Positions 8,766-16,739 of a DNA stretch of 64,000 nucleotides are shown here, in pieces. How positions within the stretch are numbered: the stretch's first letter is position 1; each line of letters begins with the position of its first letter. The notes beneath the pieces are model-generated. The model had not been told where the DNA came from, did no database searches, and saw only the letters and a list, made by a program, of their open reading frames with translations. The stretch is taken from the NCBI RefSeq assembly GCF_027627455.1, contig NZ_CP115483.1, positions 4,030,001-4,094,000 on the forward strand. Direction: 5' to 3'. Position numbers and translations under genes: made by a program. The stretch comes from Sphingobacterium sp. SYP-B4668 (GTDB lineage: Bacteria > Bacteroidota > Bacteroidia > Sphingobacteriales > Sphingobacteriaceae).

Positions 8766-9977
8766 CTACTCTTTTATTTCCAAATCTGGATTATCAGGCC
8801 CGAAGTGCTTCAGCATCACGATGGGATCCGTAAGGGAGTTATTTTTAATCGTTACTCCCTGTATAGCAGCAGATTCAGAGACAAAATATTCATCATAGGT
8901 CAACTGCCCGTACCGGATTAATGCCGGGGTCTCCAAAATCCAATCATTCAATTTTCCGCACCCCTGCATCATAATTAGACCATAAGCAGCTGCATCTCTA
9001 ATCGTGACCGTTTGTCCTGGAAATACAGTTAGCTCTTTTGCACTAAATGCGGTAGACTTGTAACAAATCCATTTCTCACTATATCCAGCGGCCTCCATCT
9101 CCAAGTCGGGCAGCACCGATATCGGGAGCATAAATCTATTCTGCATCATATTTGGATCTACATTAAGATCCCAATCAATGATATCCATCAAAGCATCATA
9201 GTCACCATGCTTGTCTTCTGGAACGCCTTTCCATAGTAGTTCCTCTGGAATAATCGCCTCATTGACCAGAGATTGGTACATAGCAAATACATCAGAAGCT
9301 TTCTGAGGCTCATAGGTGCACATACTTCCTGGTGCATGTAATAATCCCGGAGGCACGTCCCATCCTGTTCCTGGCTCCAATCGATAGGCTTGTGAATAAT
9401 TAGTAATTTTATTATCCCCTTTTGTAAAATTCTGTAAGCATTCCTTAATATGTTCCTTTTTGGTACCTGGAGCGATCCCCATAAAAGTATAGGGAAAATC
9501 TCCTCCATGATTATTAAGCTGTGGTGGAAAATAATAGGCTTCAGGTTTTCCACTTTGATCGATTAGAGCTGCTTTCTCGTCATTATGATGAATATGGTGC
9601 GGTAAGGGTCCCATGTTATCAAAGAATTTAGAATACATGGGCCAACATCGATAGGTCGACCAAATACGTTCTCCAACAAGTTTTTCTTTGAGGTAATCAA
9701 CACAATCTGAAAGCAATATCTGCTTCATTTCGCCAGCATCTTCAAAGACCACAAAACTGAGCCCTTCAAACTCTCCTGTTAACGGACCGTTCTTAGCAGG
9801 CGTTGTCGAAGACAACCAACGCTCATCAATCCCCCCACGTTCACCACCTAGTATATAATAATCGTCTGGGTGGAGTTTAATCCGCCTCCCGGGAACACAA
9901 AATGATCTTGGCACCCAGTTCGGCGCCAATCTGAATATCCCCTTACCTTGTTCAAAGGCTTTTTCTATATTTTCCAT
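8766..9977 (-). CDS. Cupin-type mannose-6-phosphate-isomerase-like protein
   Basis: The 403-residue product contains a HHIHHNDEKAAL motif near residue 128 and GWDVPPGLLHAPGSM near 215, the spaced His/Glu pattern of type-I phosphomannose-isomerase-like cupins. A second, degenerate cupin occupies roughly 300-390 (FPGQTVTIRDAAAYGLIMMQG). No signal peptide is seen. The enzyme probably isomerises or epimerises a sugar or keto-sugar with a bound metal. It is in the middle of the operon, 20 bp after the DUF4432 gene. It could instead be a non-phosphorylated sugar isomerase; nothing in the sequence fixes the substrate. Confidence 0.72.
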   Translation of the reverse strand: MENIEKAFEQGKGIFRLAPNWVPRSFCVPGRRIKLHPDDYYILGGERGGIDERWLSSTTPAKNGPLTGEFEGLSFVVFEDAGEMKQILLSDCVDYLKEKLVGERIWSTYRCWPMYSKFFDNMGPLPHHIHHNDEKAALIDQSGKPEAYYFPPQLNNHGGDFPYTFMGIAPGTKKEHIKECLQNFTKGDNKITNYSQAYRLEPGTGWDVPPGLLHAPGSMCTYEPQKASDVFAMYQSLVNEAIIPEELLWKGVPEDKHGDYDALMDIIDWDLNVDPNMMQNRFMLPISVLPDLEMEAAGYSEKWICYKSTAFSAKELTVFPGQTVTIRDAAAYGLIMMQGCGKLNDWILETPALIRYGQLTYDEYFVSESAAIQGVTIKNNSLTDPIVMLKHFGPDNPDLEIKE

Positions 9978-9997
9978 AACAACGTATTTTTTAGTTT

Positions 9998-11062
9998 TTA
10001 TATGTTATTTGTAAATGCATGAATAGCGTCATGAGTATCTAAGATGGATAAAGAAAGTTCATAGACTCTCTTTTCATTAGGCTTAAGAAAGGTGAGTTCA
10101 TCTTGTTCTCGCATTTGCTTTTGTCCCAACGGTGGGTTAGTTCCTGGTTCTAACCCCGTCGCATATTCTCCAGGTCCCCAATGTTGCCAATTCGTCAACC
10201 AAGGAAGTTGCTCTTTCCTAAAATTTAGCGCTACTGCAAACCCCTGCTTCTCATTCAACAAGCCACATCTACAATTTCCCTCACTATCACTATCAGGAGA
10301 TATAAAGGCCGCCTCTTCTCCTGCTCCACAATGATCTTGCCGTGGTTCGGTGCACGTCTTGAAGTCATTACCTTCTTTAAAAATCTTTTGATCTGCGCCT
10401 GACTCTCTTGCTCGCCATTTACCCTCCCATAGTATCTTCGTATCTGCATCAACTAACGGCCAGCCAAAATTAAAATGATACAAAAGCATATGTGGAACCT
10501 CCCTATTTCCAACATTTTGGACTTCATCGACGATATATAGAGTTGGGTCACCCAAATAGCAACGTATAGTGCGCGTCATTTCAATACTGTAACCAAGTGG
10601 GTGCCCTTGTAATATCCGACCTGTAATAGACATCTCACGATTTCCACTGACTAAGTCCGGCTGTTTAATCTGGATAATTTCTGCCGGAATATTACTGATT
10701 TGATCATGAAGCCCTCGACTACCAAATGCATCCGTTTCAGGCCCACCAACATGTGTCAGACCACAAGTGACCAATAACCCACCGCCAAAAGTTCGTAACC
10801 AATCAGCACCTTTATCAGAAAAAGGTTGAGGAGGTGTGACACCCAGCTTACTAATCCAACTTAAGTTGAACTGGTTGAAACTTGCATCCGCAATATCCAT
10901 TGCCCTATCAATAACAACTTTGAAACGTAGCCCCGCACCAGTATTAATCCAAGCTATTCGAGTACCCCGTCCACGTCCGTTATCCAATATCGATGTTTCT
11001 ATACCCCCCACCTGTGCCACATGCGACACCTTATCCAACCAGTCCTTATTTGAAAAATCCAC
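9998..11062 (-). CDS. DUF4432 aldose-1-epimerase-like protein
   Basis: This 354-residue protein lacks a signal peptide and resembles the DUF4432 branch of the galactose-mutarotase superfamily. Features are a beta-rich sequence, VIDRAMDIADASF near residue 50, FGGGLLVTCGLTHVGGP near 92 with His/Gly-rich loops, MLLYHFNFGWPLVDAD near 190, and GLEPGTNPPLG near 303. Relatives bind pyranoses and are often found beside C3-oxidation enzymes. It begins six bases after the haem-c lipoprotein gene and is clearly in the same operon. Mutarotation or epimerisation of a (keto-)sugar is the likely job, but no member close to it has a role I can name with certainty. Confidence 0.8.
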   Translation of the reverse strand: MDFSNKDWLDKVSHVAQVGGIETSILDNGRGRGTRIAWINTGAGLRFKVVIDRAMDIADASFNQFNLSWISKLGVTPPQPFSDKGADWLRTFGGGLLVTCGLTHVGGPETDAFGSRGLHDQISNIPAEIIQIKQPDLVSGNREMSITGRILQGHPLGYSIEMTRTIRCYLGDPTLYIVDEVQNVGNREVPHMLLYHFNFGWPLVDADTKILWEGKWRARESGADQKIFKEGNDFKTCTEPRQDHCGAGEEAAFISPDSDSEGNCRCGLLNEKQGFAVALNFRKEQLPWLTNWQHWGPGEYATGLEPGTNPPLGQKQMREQDELTFLKPNEKRVYELSLSILDTHDAIHAFTNNI

Positions 11063-11068
11063 CTTGTA

Positions 11069-13756
11069 TTATTTTCTATCCTTTTTATAAACTACATTAT
11101 TTTCATTTCCACCAGACATTAAGTAAGCCATGATATCGCGTAGCTCGTCTGGACTTAATACATTGAGAGTACCGGGAGGCATTATGGAGATTTCAGAAAC
11201 CTTGATGTCCTGCACCTCCTTCTTGGCTATCTCTTTAGTAAGCTGCGGCGCATACGGATTCTGTGAGATAATATAACTCGTCTCATTTTCACCCATCAAT
11301 CGTCCCATATTTTTAGTTCCATCTTTCAAATGGAATACTTTAGATTCATATTGGTCCGAGATTACCTTACTAGGTTCAATTAGTGACTCCAACATATCTT
11401 TAGTGGAAAACCGTGTGCCCAATTGTGTCAGATCTGGCCCTACCGAACCACCCTCGCCTTTCATTGTATGACAAGATGCACAGCGCAAAGCAATAAATAA
11501 CTCATTGCCACGTTTGAAATCACGTATTTCCTTATTTTCATTAATATACTTTAAAGCCGAATCAATTTCCCAATTTCTGCCGGGTCCTTTAGCACCTACG
11601 ACTTTTTCTGCCAAACGGTTGCCCGCTTGGTTAACCAAAGAATCCCCTGAGATTTTACCGTAATGCGCCAATTGGTCTTTACTGACATTACCTAAAGCAA
11701 TTTTGCGGGCTTTATCAATGAAGCCGATATAACTGTTTCCACCCTTATACCCAAATCCTTTATAAAACCATTTAAAATACTCTTCTTGCAACTCGGGACT
11801 CCAACCAGTTGTTGCCGAACTCAACATAGTTGCCAAATAAATCTGTTGCGCAGGTGGAATATTTGCCAACATATTCGCGATATCCAATCCATACTCTGGA
11901 TTTCGCAAGATTAAGTTAGATGAATTCATAAAATTGGCATTTGTAGAATCATCTTTTGCAGTATACATCAAAGGTACCGTCTTTCGAACGACACCTTCAT
12001 CGCCTATAGCTACCAATATTTTTCCAAGCTCACGGTCGATAAGGTTCACTTTTGATGGATACATGCCCCCCAGCCTATAAGACAACAAGACCCGCTGTGC
12101 ATCAGTAGGTCTCCCCATTCGTGCAATAGCAACCTCATAAACTCGTAACAGATTTAACACCATCTGCTGTGATAACCCATCTATTTTAATAGTTGCCAAC
12201 TTGTTGAATATCGAGCTTTGAAGGGATTTGTCTCCATTTCTGACTAAGGCCAACATTGCCTCTGTCAAACGAAGTACGTTGCGCTCTTCAAAAGCCAATT
12301 GCTTCCATGTATCTACAGGTTGGTGCTCAACAGCTATACGTGCTGCATAACGGATAAAACGGTCTTCATGCCCAAGATATTCCCATAATTTCTCTGCTGT
12401 ACCAGGAGCAGATGGTTTATGATATTGTTCAATCTCCCGACGTAACGCTATATCTTTGGTTAAATCTTTTTTGCTACTTGTTGTATTTCCCTTGATATCA
12501 TCATGATTTTTATAATACACCCGATACAAATCAGATTCCAAACGCCTTCCACCAGTCAAAAAGTACAACGCACCATCTGGCCCAATCTCTCCATCTGTTA
12601 AGGCAAGTGGAGATCCCGACACAAACTCTTCCGCTTTTGCAGAATAGCTAGCCCCTTTGGGATCTAACTGAACAGAATAAATAATACCAAAGCTCCAATC
12701 AAATGCTAATAAACTGTTTCTATACTTCTCGGGGAATTTTGCATGACTAGCGTAAAGTAAATTAGTCGGCGATCCCTGTCCAATATTCAGAACCGCGGGA
12801 AGATTATCTGGATATCGGGGGTCCCATTTGCCATTCCCTGTACGCCAGCCAAATTCACTCCCACTGGTAACATGGCAGATTCGAGTAGGTCTATACCAAG
12901 GCATTCCAAAGTCCCATTCCATATCTGAATCGTAGATAAATAATTCCCCATCGTCATTAAATGCAATATCAAATGGATTTCTGTAACCGGCACTTATCAA
13001 TTCCCAATGCTTTCCTTCAGCATCAGTTTTTGCAATCCAGCCCCCGGGTTCTTTACGGTCAGTAGCATGTCCCTGAGGATCTACTATATGAGGCAACAGA
13101 TTATCATGATGCCAATTAGAAGGCAATCTATAAGCATCCATTTTCGGCAAATCTGTATGATTGCCTGCAACCAAGTAAATTGAGGAATCTGGTCCTAAAA
13201 TAATACTATGTGGCCCATGCTCTCCTTCACCATTCAGAGCCAACAATTTAGTCATCTTATCCAGCTTATCATCGCTATTTGTATCCTCTAAACGATACAC
13301 TCCACTTCCTTGGGAAAATTGATCGTTGGGAGAATGATTCACGACTACATAGAGGCTGTTGTACGCCCATAGTAAGCCTTGGGCAAATCCTATACCCACC
13401 TTCTTAGAACTGGTATCAGCTGGATTATCAGTAGGGAATTCCAACTTTTCGATTTTGGCCTTCACTGTACTATCGGCACCGATAGGCGGAAGCTCAATAC
13501 GAAACAAAGCGCCATATTGGTCAGATGTAATCATCCTTCCCTTATTATCGAAAGTCATGGCAACCCATGACCCCTGTTTGTTATCCGATGGACTATAAAT
13601 ATGATCAACAGCAAACCCGTCGGGCAGCACGAATTTCTTTGTCTTCGGATTTGTGTCCTCTACAACATTCTCTTTGGCCTGTTGACTGCATGACCCCACT
13701 GACAAAAGTAGGAGCAAGGAGAACAACAGCAACTGTACATTTTTGATTTTTTGCAT
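11069..13756 (-). CDS. Haem-c lipoprotein: sorbosone/glucose-dehydrogenase-like propeller, HEAT region, cytochrome c
   Basis: The 895-residue protein opens with a lipoprotein signal (LLLLLSVGSC, Cys near 23). A six-bladed propeller of the membrane-bound dehydrogenase type spans about 40-420 (SDQYGALFRIELPP, GPHSIILGPDSSIYLVAGNH, PGGWIAKTDAEG). A helical HEAT-like region occupies about 430-690. A C-terminal cytochrome c has CASCH near residue 759 and a distal-Met candidate in SIMPPGTL near 860. This modular order is known from PVC-type haem-binding proteins of unknown electron acceptor. As first gene of the operon it would provide an exported sugar-oxidising or electron-transfer step before the cytoplasmic dehydrogenase. 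Cofactor (PQQ or none) cannot be read here. Confidence 0.85.
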   Translation of the reverse strand: MQKIKNVQLLLFSLLLLLSVGSCSQQAKENVVEDTNPKTKKFVLPDGFAVDHIYSPSDNKQGSWVAMTFDNKGRMITSDQYGALFRIELPPIGADSTVKAKIEKLEFPTDNPADTSSKKVGIGFAQGLLWAYNSLYVVVNHSPNDQFSQGSGVYRLEDTNSDDKLDKMTKLLALNGEGEHGPHSIILGPDSSIYLVAGNHTDLPKMDAYRLPSNWHHDNLLPHIVDPQGHATDRKEPGGWIAKTDAEGKHWELISAGYRNPFDIAFNDDGELFIYDSDMEWDFGMPWYRPTRICHVTSGSEFGWRTGNGKWDPRYPDNLPAVLNIGQGSPTNLLYASHAKFPEKYRNSLLAFDWSFGIIYSVQLDPKGASYSAKAEEFVSGSPLALTDGEIGPDGALYFLTGGRRLESDLYRVYYKNHDDIKGNTTSSKKDLTKDIALRREIEQYHKPSAPGTAEKLWEYLGHEDRFIRYAARIAVEHQPVDTWKQLAFEERNVLRLTEAMLALVRNGDKSLQSSIFNKLATIKIDGLSQQMVLNLLRVYEVAIARMGRPTDAQRVLLSYRLGGMYPSKVNLIDRELGKILVAIGDEGVVRKTVPLMYTAKDDSTNANFMNSSNLILRNPEYGLDIANMLANIPPAQQIYLATMLSSATTGWSPELQEEYFKWFYKGFGYKGGNSYIGFIDKARKIALGNVSKDQLAHYGKISGDSLVNQAGNRLAEKVVGAKGPGRNWEIDSALKYINENKEIRDFKRGNELFIALRCASCHTMKGEGGSVGPDLTQLGTRFSTKDMLESLIEPSKVISDQYESKVFHLKDGTKNMGRLMGENETSYIISQNPYAPQLTKEIAKKEVQDIKVSEISIMPPGTLNVLSPDELRDIMAYLMSGGNENNVVYKKDRK

Positions 13757-14578
13757 TGTGGCTCTTTATATTGATATTCTGTTTTGATTCATTCCTTTAT
13801 TGAACTAATATCCTGGATTGTGTTCTATCCTACTAAGCAAAACTTCCCGCTGCGGAACTAGAAAAATAATATTTATACCCCTACAAAATTGGTTTTAATG
13901 GCAAATTACCATCTGTACAATATTTGACTATCGTTTTGTGATATTGGTCATATGGCATACCCCTTTATGATTTATTGGTTTTAAGTATTAAGAGCATCAT
14001 CTCTCTTGATTAGCTACATTTAATTTAGTTAAAATCTTTCAGCAAATTTCGACTGTGCTTCAACACTGTCGATTGTTCTATTTCAGGTCCATTTGTGAAT
14101 GTCATGACTTAGTACCCAAAACCTCCTTTTTATGTACGTTATATTTCATTGCTTTTTAGATTTAGAGGTTTAGGTTGAAAAACACCTAATCATATCGTTT
14201 ATAACCAGAGGCCGCACAGATGGTCCAATGGGGCTATCCCAAATATATGAATCCAATGCAGCATAGGCATCCTGCACCATCCTGACATCTGCTGCACTTC
14301 AAAAGTGTTAAATATAATTAAGGAATTAGATTATGACTAATAATCAAGGAACAAGCATTCACGATATTGCTACTGACAAACCGCAGCGTATTCAAAAAAG
14401 ATATGAATTATAGTAGTAGCATAGTTTTCGACAACCCTATAACTTTAAATGTTAGTCTAATCCTGATACAGAACAGACTAACGTCGTGTAAAGTCTTAAG
14501 TCCTTATCTTCCTGCACGTAGGATGTGATGTGTTTATAATATTCAATCCAATTTCTTACCCATTTCGAAGCAAAAGAA
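13757..14578. other. 822-bp intergenic region upstream of the C3-oxidation operon
   Basis: No complete gene is seen. The right part holds a 26-codon plus-strand frame at 14333-14413 with AGGA upstream, whose start (GTSIHDIA) resembles the N-terminus of LacI-type regulators but then stops; it may be a relic. An interrupted hairpin (TCGAC arms) lies near 14049-14073. The minus-strand operon promoter must lie left of this, but no clear TAnnTTTG element was found. Confidence 0.45.
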
Positions 14579-15733
14579 TTAGATATTTTCATCATTCATG
14601 GCAGGCATATTAATTTCCTTCACACAACTTGCAAATGTGGTCGAGAGTATAAAACGCAAAGCATTAATAGCGTCTGACAATGGAATCAAATCACCTTCCC
14701 TTTCGTTTAATACGCTTTGGGTATCCGTAAATTCGTATTCCGTAGCCAGGTAGCCAAGATTAAGAATGGATACAGCTATACGGCTTGCTTTCAAACTCTC
14801 TCTTAAAGCATGTACCATACCACGCAACGCGAATTTGGTAGCAGAAAAGACAACTTCTTTTCCATTATGGTTGTCTAGGCCCCAAGTAGAGCCTATAAAT
14901 ATTAATTTAGAATTATTGGATAGCTTGAGATTTTCAATAAATGATTGTACCGCTAACAAGCATGATGTGATATTGGTATTAACTATTTTAACTATTTCTT
15001 CTGGACTTTCCTTCTCAAAATCATAAGCAGTAGAAAAAGCGTATTCTTCCCAAATACCAACATTATAAATAAGGCAATCTATCTTTTGATTGCCAATGAC
15101 TTGTTTTATTTTATGAGCTGAGACCATAGGGTTAGATAAATCTGCTGAAATCCATCTTCTATTATCGCTTCCCACAAAATATTGCGGTTCCGTTCTCGAA
15201 ATCCCAAACAACATATCTCCATCAGTAACAACATGTTCAGCAATAGCCCGACCGAGTCCTCTACTTACTCCATATACAACAAATGTCTTGTTCATCTGAC
15301 TAGAAATTGTTCTACACATATGGAGAATCGGATAATCCTTACCCATACCATCTGTCGCAGACATACTCCTGATTTCGAAACCCATTTTCCGATAGAACCC
15401 AATAGCCTGTTCATTTTGTTCGTTGACATCCACCTGCTCCACTCCCAAATAGTGCAAAGCATATTCTATCAGCTTCCTTCCATACCCCTTTCCTCTAGCA
15501 TCATCTTTTACAAAGAGCATTTCCAAATGGCTTTCATTTACAGCAATAAATGCCTTCAGGCCATTGTCTTCTAAAATATAAACCTTTAACTTCGGTAGAA
15601 AATCCGTCGGAATTATTTTTTTATAAAATAGAAAATCATCCTCCTTCAAAAAATGATGAGTTGCTTTTACAGAAGACTCCCAAACATCCATAATAGCTGT
15701 ATAGTCTGCTTTAGTATATTTCTCTATTTTCAT
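14579..15733 (-). CDS. GNAT acetyltransferase fused to a short-chain dehydrogenase-like domain lacking the catalytic Tyr
   Basis: The start chosen is ATG 15733, which overlaps the upstream TGA as ATGA; an ATG at 15757 would lie inside the previous gene. The 384-residue product has a GNAT domain (1-145; acetyl-CoA loop ARGKGYGRK near 80) joined in frame to an SDR-like domain (about 148-384; GVSRGLG near 155, NVG near 224, Ser in FIGSTWG near 282). Where SDRs have YxxxK the sequence reads FSATK, the codon being TTT, so the catalytic tyrosine is Phe. A Met sits exactly at the domain junction. The SDR half may bind nucleotide without normal catalysis. Coupled translation with the ClbS-like gene suggests a shared role, perhaps small-molecule detoxification. 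Confidence 0.85.
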   Translation of the reverse strand: MKIEKYTKADYTAIMDVWESSVKATHHFLKEDDFLFYKKIIPTDFLPKLKVYILEDNGLKAFIAVNESHLEMLFVKDDARGKGYGRKLIEYALHYLGVEQVDVNEQNEQAIGFYRKMGFEIRSMSATDGMGKDYPILHMCRTISSQMNKTFVVYGVSRGLGRAIAEHVVTDGDMLFGISRTEPQYFVGSDNRRWISADLSNPMVSAHKIKQVIGNQKIDCLIYNVGIWEEYAFSTAYDFEKESPEEIVKIVNTNITSCLLAVQSFIENLKLSNNSKLIFIGSTWGLDNHNGKEVVFSATKFALRGMVHALRESLKASRIAVSILNLGYLATEYEFTDTQSVLNEREGDLIPLSDAINALRFILSTTFASCVKEINMPAMNDENI

Positions 15734-16242
15734 TTCAGATTTTTTTGCTTTTTCCATTTCCGAATCCTTCCTGTAGCATTGATATAAGGAGATGCTGTAT
15801 TAAACTGAATCATTCTACCTAATGTCCACTTCTGATACCAAGCAGTTCCATAGAGTCGTTCGTTTGTCTTTTTTTCAATAATGGCTAAAATGTCACCAAC
15901 GGTCTTGTCTAATTTTTCTTGCAAGGTAACATAATCATCCGCACCATAATCCAAATAGAACTTTTGGGCCAGTTTACCCAGTTCATTCCATTTATAGCCT
16001 TCTTCAGGAAAATCAACGGGCTCTTCCCTATCCTTTTTATCAATCCACTTTAAAACCAATTGCCCCCAACCAATCAAGTACGACAGAAGATTGTTGATAC
16101 TCATCAACGTTCCTTTACTATGGCCTTCTAGCTCCTCTACCATGGTTAGCTCAAAAGGAATAGAAGTCAATTCCTTACGAAGCTTATCATAATTGATTTG
16201 TATGGAATTTTGCAATTCGCTTTTATGGATGGGTACTGCCAT
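15730..16242 (-). CDS. ClbS/DfsB-family four-helix protein (DUF1706)
   Basis: This 170-residue all-helical protein matches the ClbS/DfsB family: MAVPIHKSELQNSIQINYDKL at the start, HSKGTLMSINNLLSYLIGWG near 40-60, and the C-terminal SPYINATGRIRKWKK. ClbS itself opens the cyclopropane of colibactin and protects the producer, while most homologues, including those in Bacteroidota, have no known substrate. It lacks a signal peptide. It overlaps the GNAT-SDR gene by four bases, so the two are one operon. A consensus-like -7 element (TATCTTTG) lies at 16402-16409 on the minus strand. The family call is firm; the role in this organism is not. Confidence 0.85.
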   Translation of the reverse strand: MAVPIHKSELQNSIQINYDKLRKELTSIPFELTMVEELEGHSKGTLMSINNLLSYLIGWGQLVLKWIDKKDREEPVDFPEEGYKWNELGKLAQKFYLDYGADDYVTLQEKLDKTVGDILAIIEKKTNERLYGTAWYQKWTLGRMIQFNTASPYINATGRIRKWKKQKNLK

Positions 16243-16310
16243 TTGACACTCGTATTATTTTATATTTAATGATAACCAGATTCAGCAATTCACACCTTTG
16301 AATCTATCCC

Positions 16311-16364
16311 CTTTTTAACCAACGTTACAGATAGCACTGTACCATCCAATAGCTGGTTAAAAAG
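16311..16364 (-). repeat. 11-bp perfect inverted repeat in ClbS-gene leader
   Basis: CTTTTTAACCA at 16311-16321 is matched by its complement TGGTTAAAAAG at 16354-16364, enclosing 32 bases with a smaller ACAG/CTGT pair. It lies in the presumed 5' leader of the ClbS-like gene, between the candidate promoter at 16402 and the start at 16242. It could be an operator or an RNA structure. Confidence 0.4.
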
Positions 16365-16401
16365 TATGTTCACATTATTTAATTTTCCTTTTTATTAATA
16401 T

Positions 16402-16409
16402 CAAAGATA
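16402..16409 (-). promoter_or_regulatory. Candidate Bacteroidota -7 element (TATCTTTG)
   Basis: On the minus strand the sequence TATCTTTG matches the TAnnTTTG consensus of the Bacteroidota primary sigma factor, with a TTG about 16 bases upstream. It would start transcription near 16395 and give the ClbS/GNAT-SDR operon a leader of about 150 bases. Confidence 0.5.
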
Positions 16410-16620
16410 CAAAAAACAGTGCCTTCAATTATAGATTGAAATTCAAAATGAGCGAGCTTTTAGAAATACATTTATATGGGCCACCTAACTTTCAAAAGCC
16501 AAGTATCTCATGATAAAGCCACAAGACATTCAATGCCCATTTCACGGGCTTTCGGAAGATTTCCGACATATCCCAAAAACGAGTAGCAAATACGACCTCA
16601 GAGTATCTAGAAATCGATAA

Positions 16621-16666
16621 AAGCTTCACAACTAAAGACACTGATACATCTTTAGTTGTGAAGCTT
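16621..16666. terminator. Perfect 18-bp stem terminator
   Basis: Arms 16621-16638 and 16649-16666 are perfectly complementary around a 10-base loop. The minus strand continues with a short T-rich tail and the plus strand with CCTTTTT, so it may work in both directions. It lies about 75 bp past the stop of the DUF4965-type gene (16740). Confidence 0.75.
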
Positions 16667-16685
16667 CCTTTTTAAGTATATCGGA

Positions 16686-16729
16686 ATATGCTTGACTATT
16701 TTTTCAGATAAAGAAATAGTCAAGCATAT
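16686..16729. repeat. Perfect 16-bp inverted repeat just past a stop codon
   Basis: Arms 16686-16701 and 16714-16729 pair perfectly around 12 bases. It begins 10 bp downstream of the stop of the minus-strand gene at 16740 and is stacked against the 16621-16666 hairpin. There is no T-run on the minus strand, so it may protect the mRNA 3' end rather than terminate. Confidence 0.6.
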
Positions 16730-16739
16730 GACTGTTCAC

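Noticed and set aside
15734-15757. Upstream start for the GNAT-SDR gene at 15757
   Set aside because: It lies inside the ClbS-like frame; the ATGA overlap at 15730-15733 is the natural coupled start.
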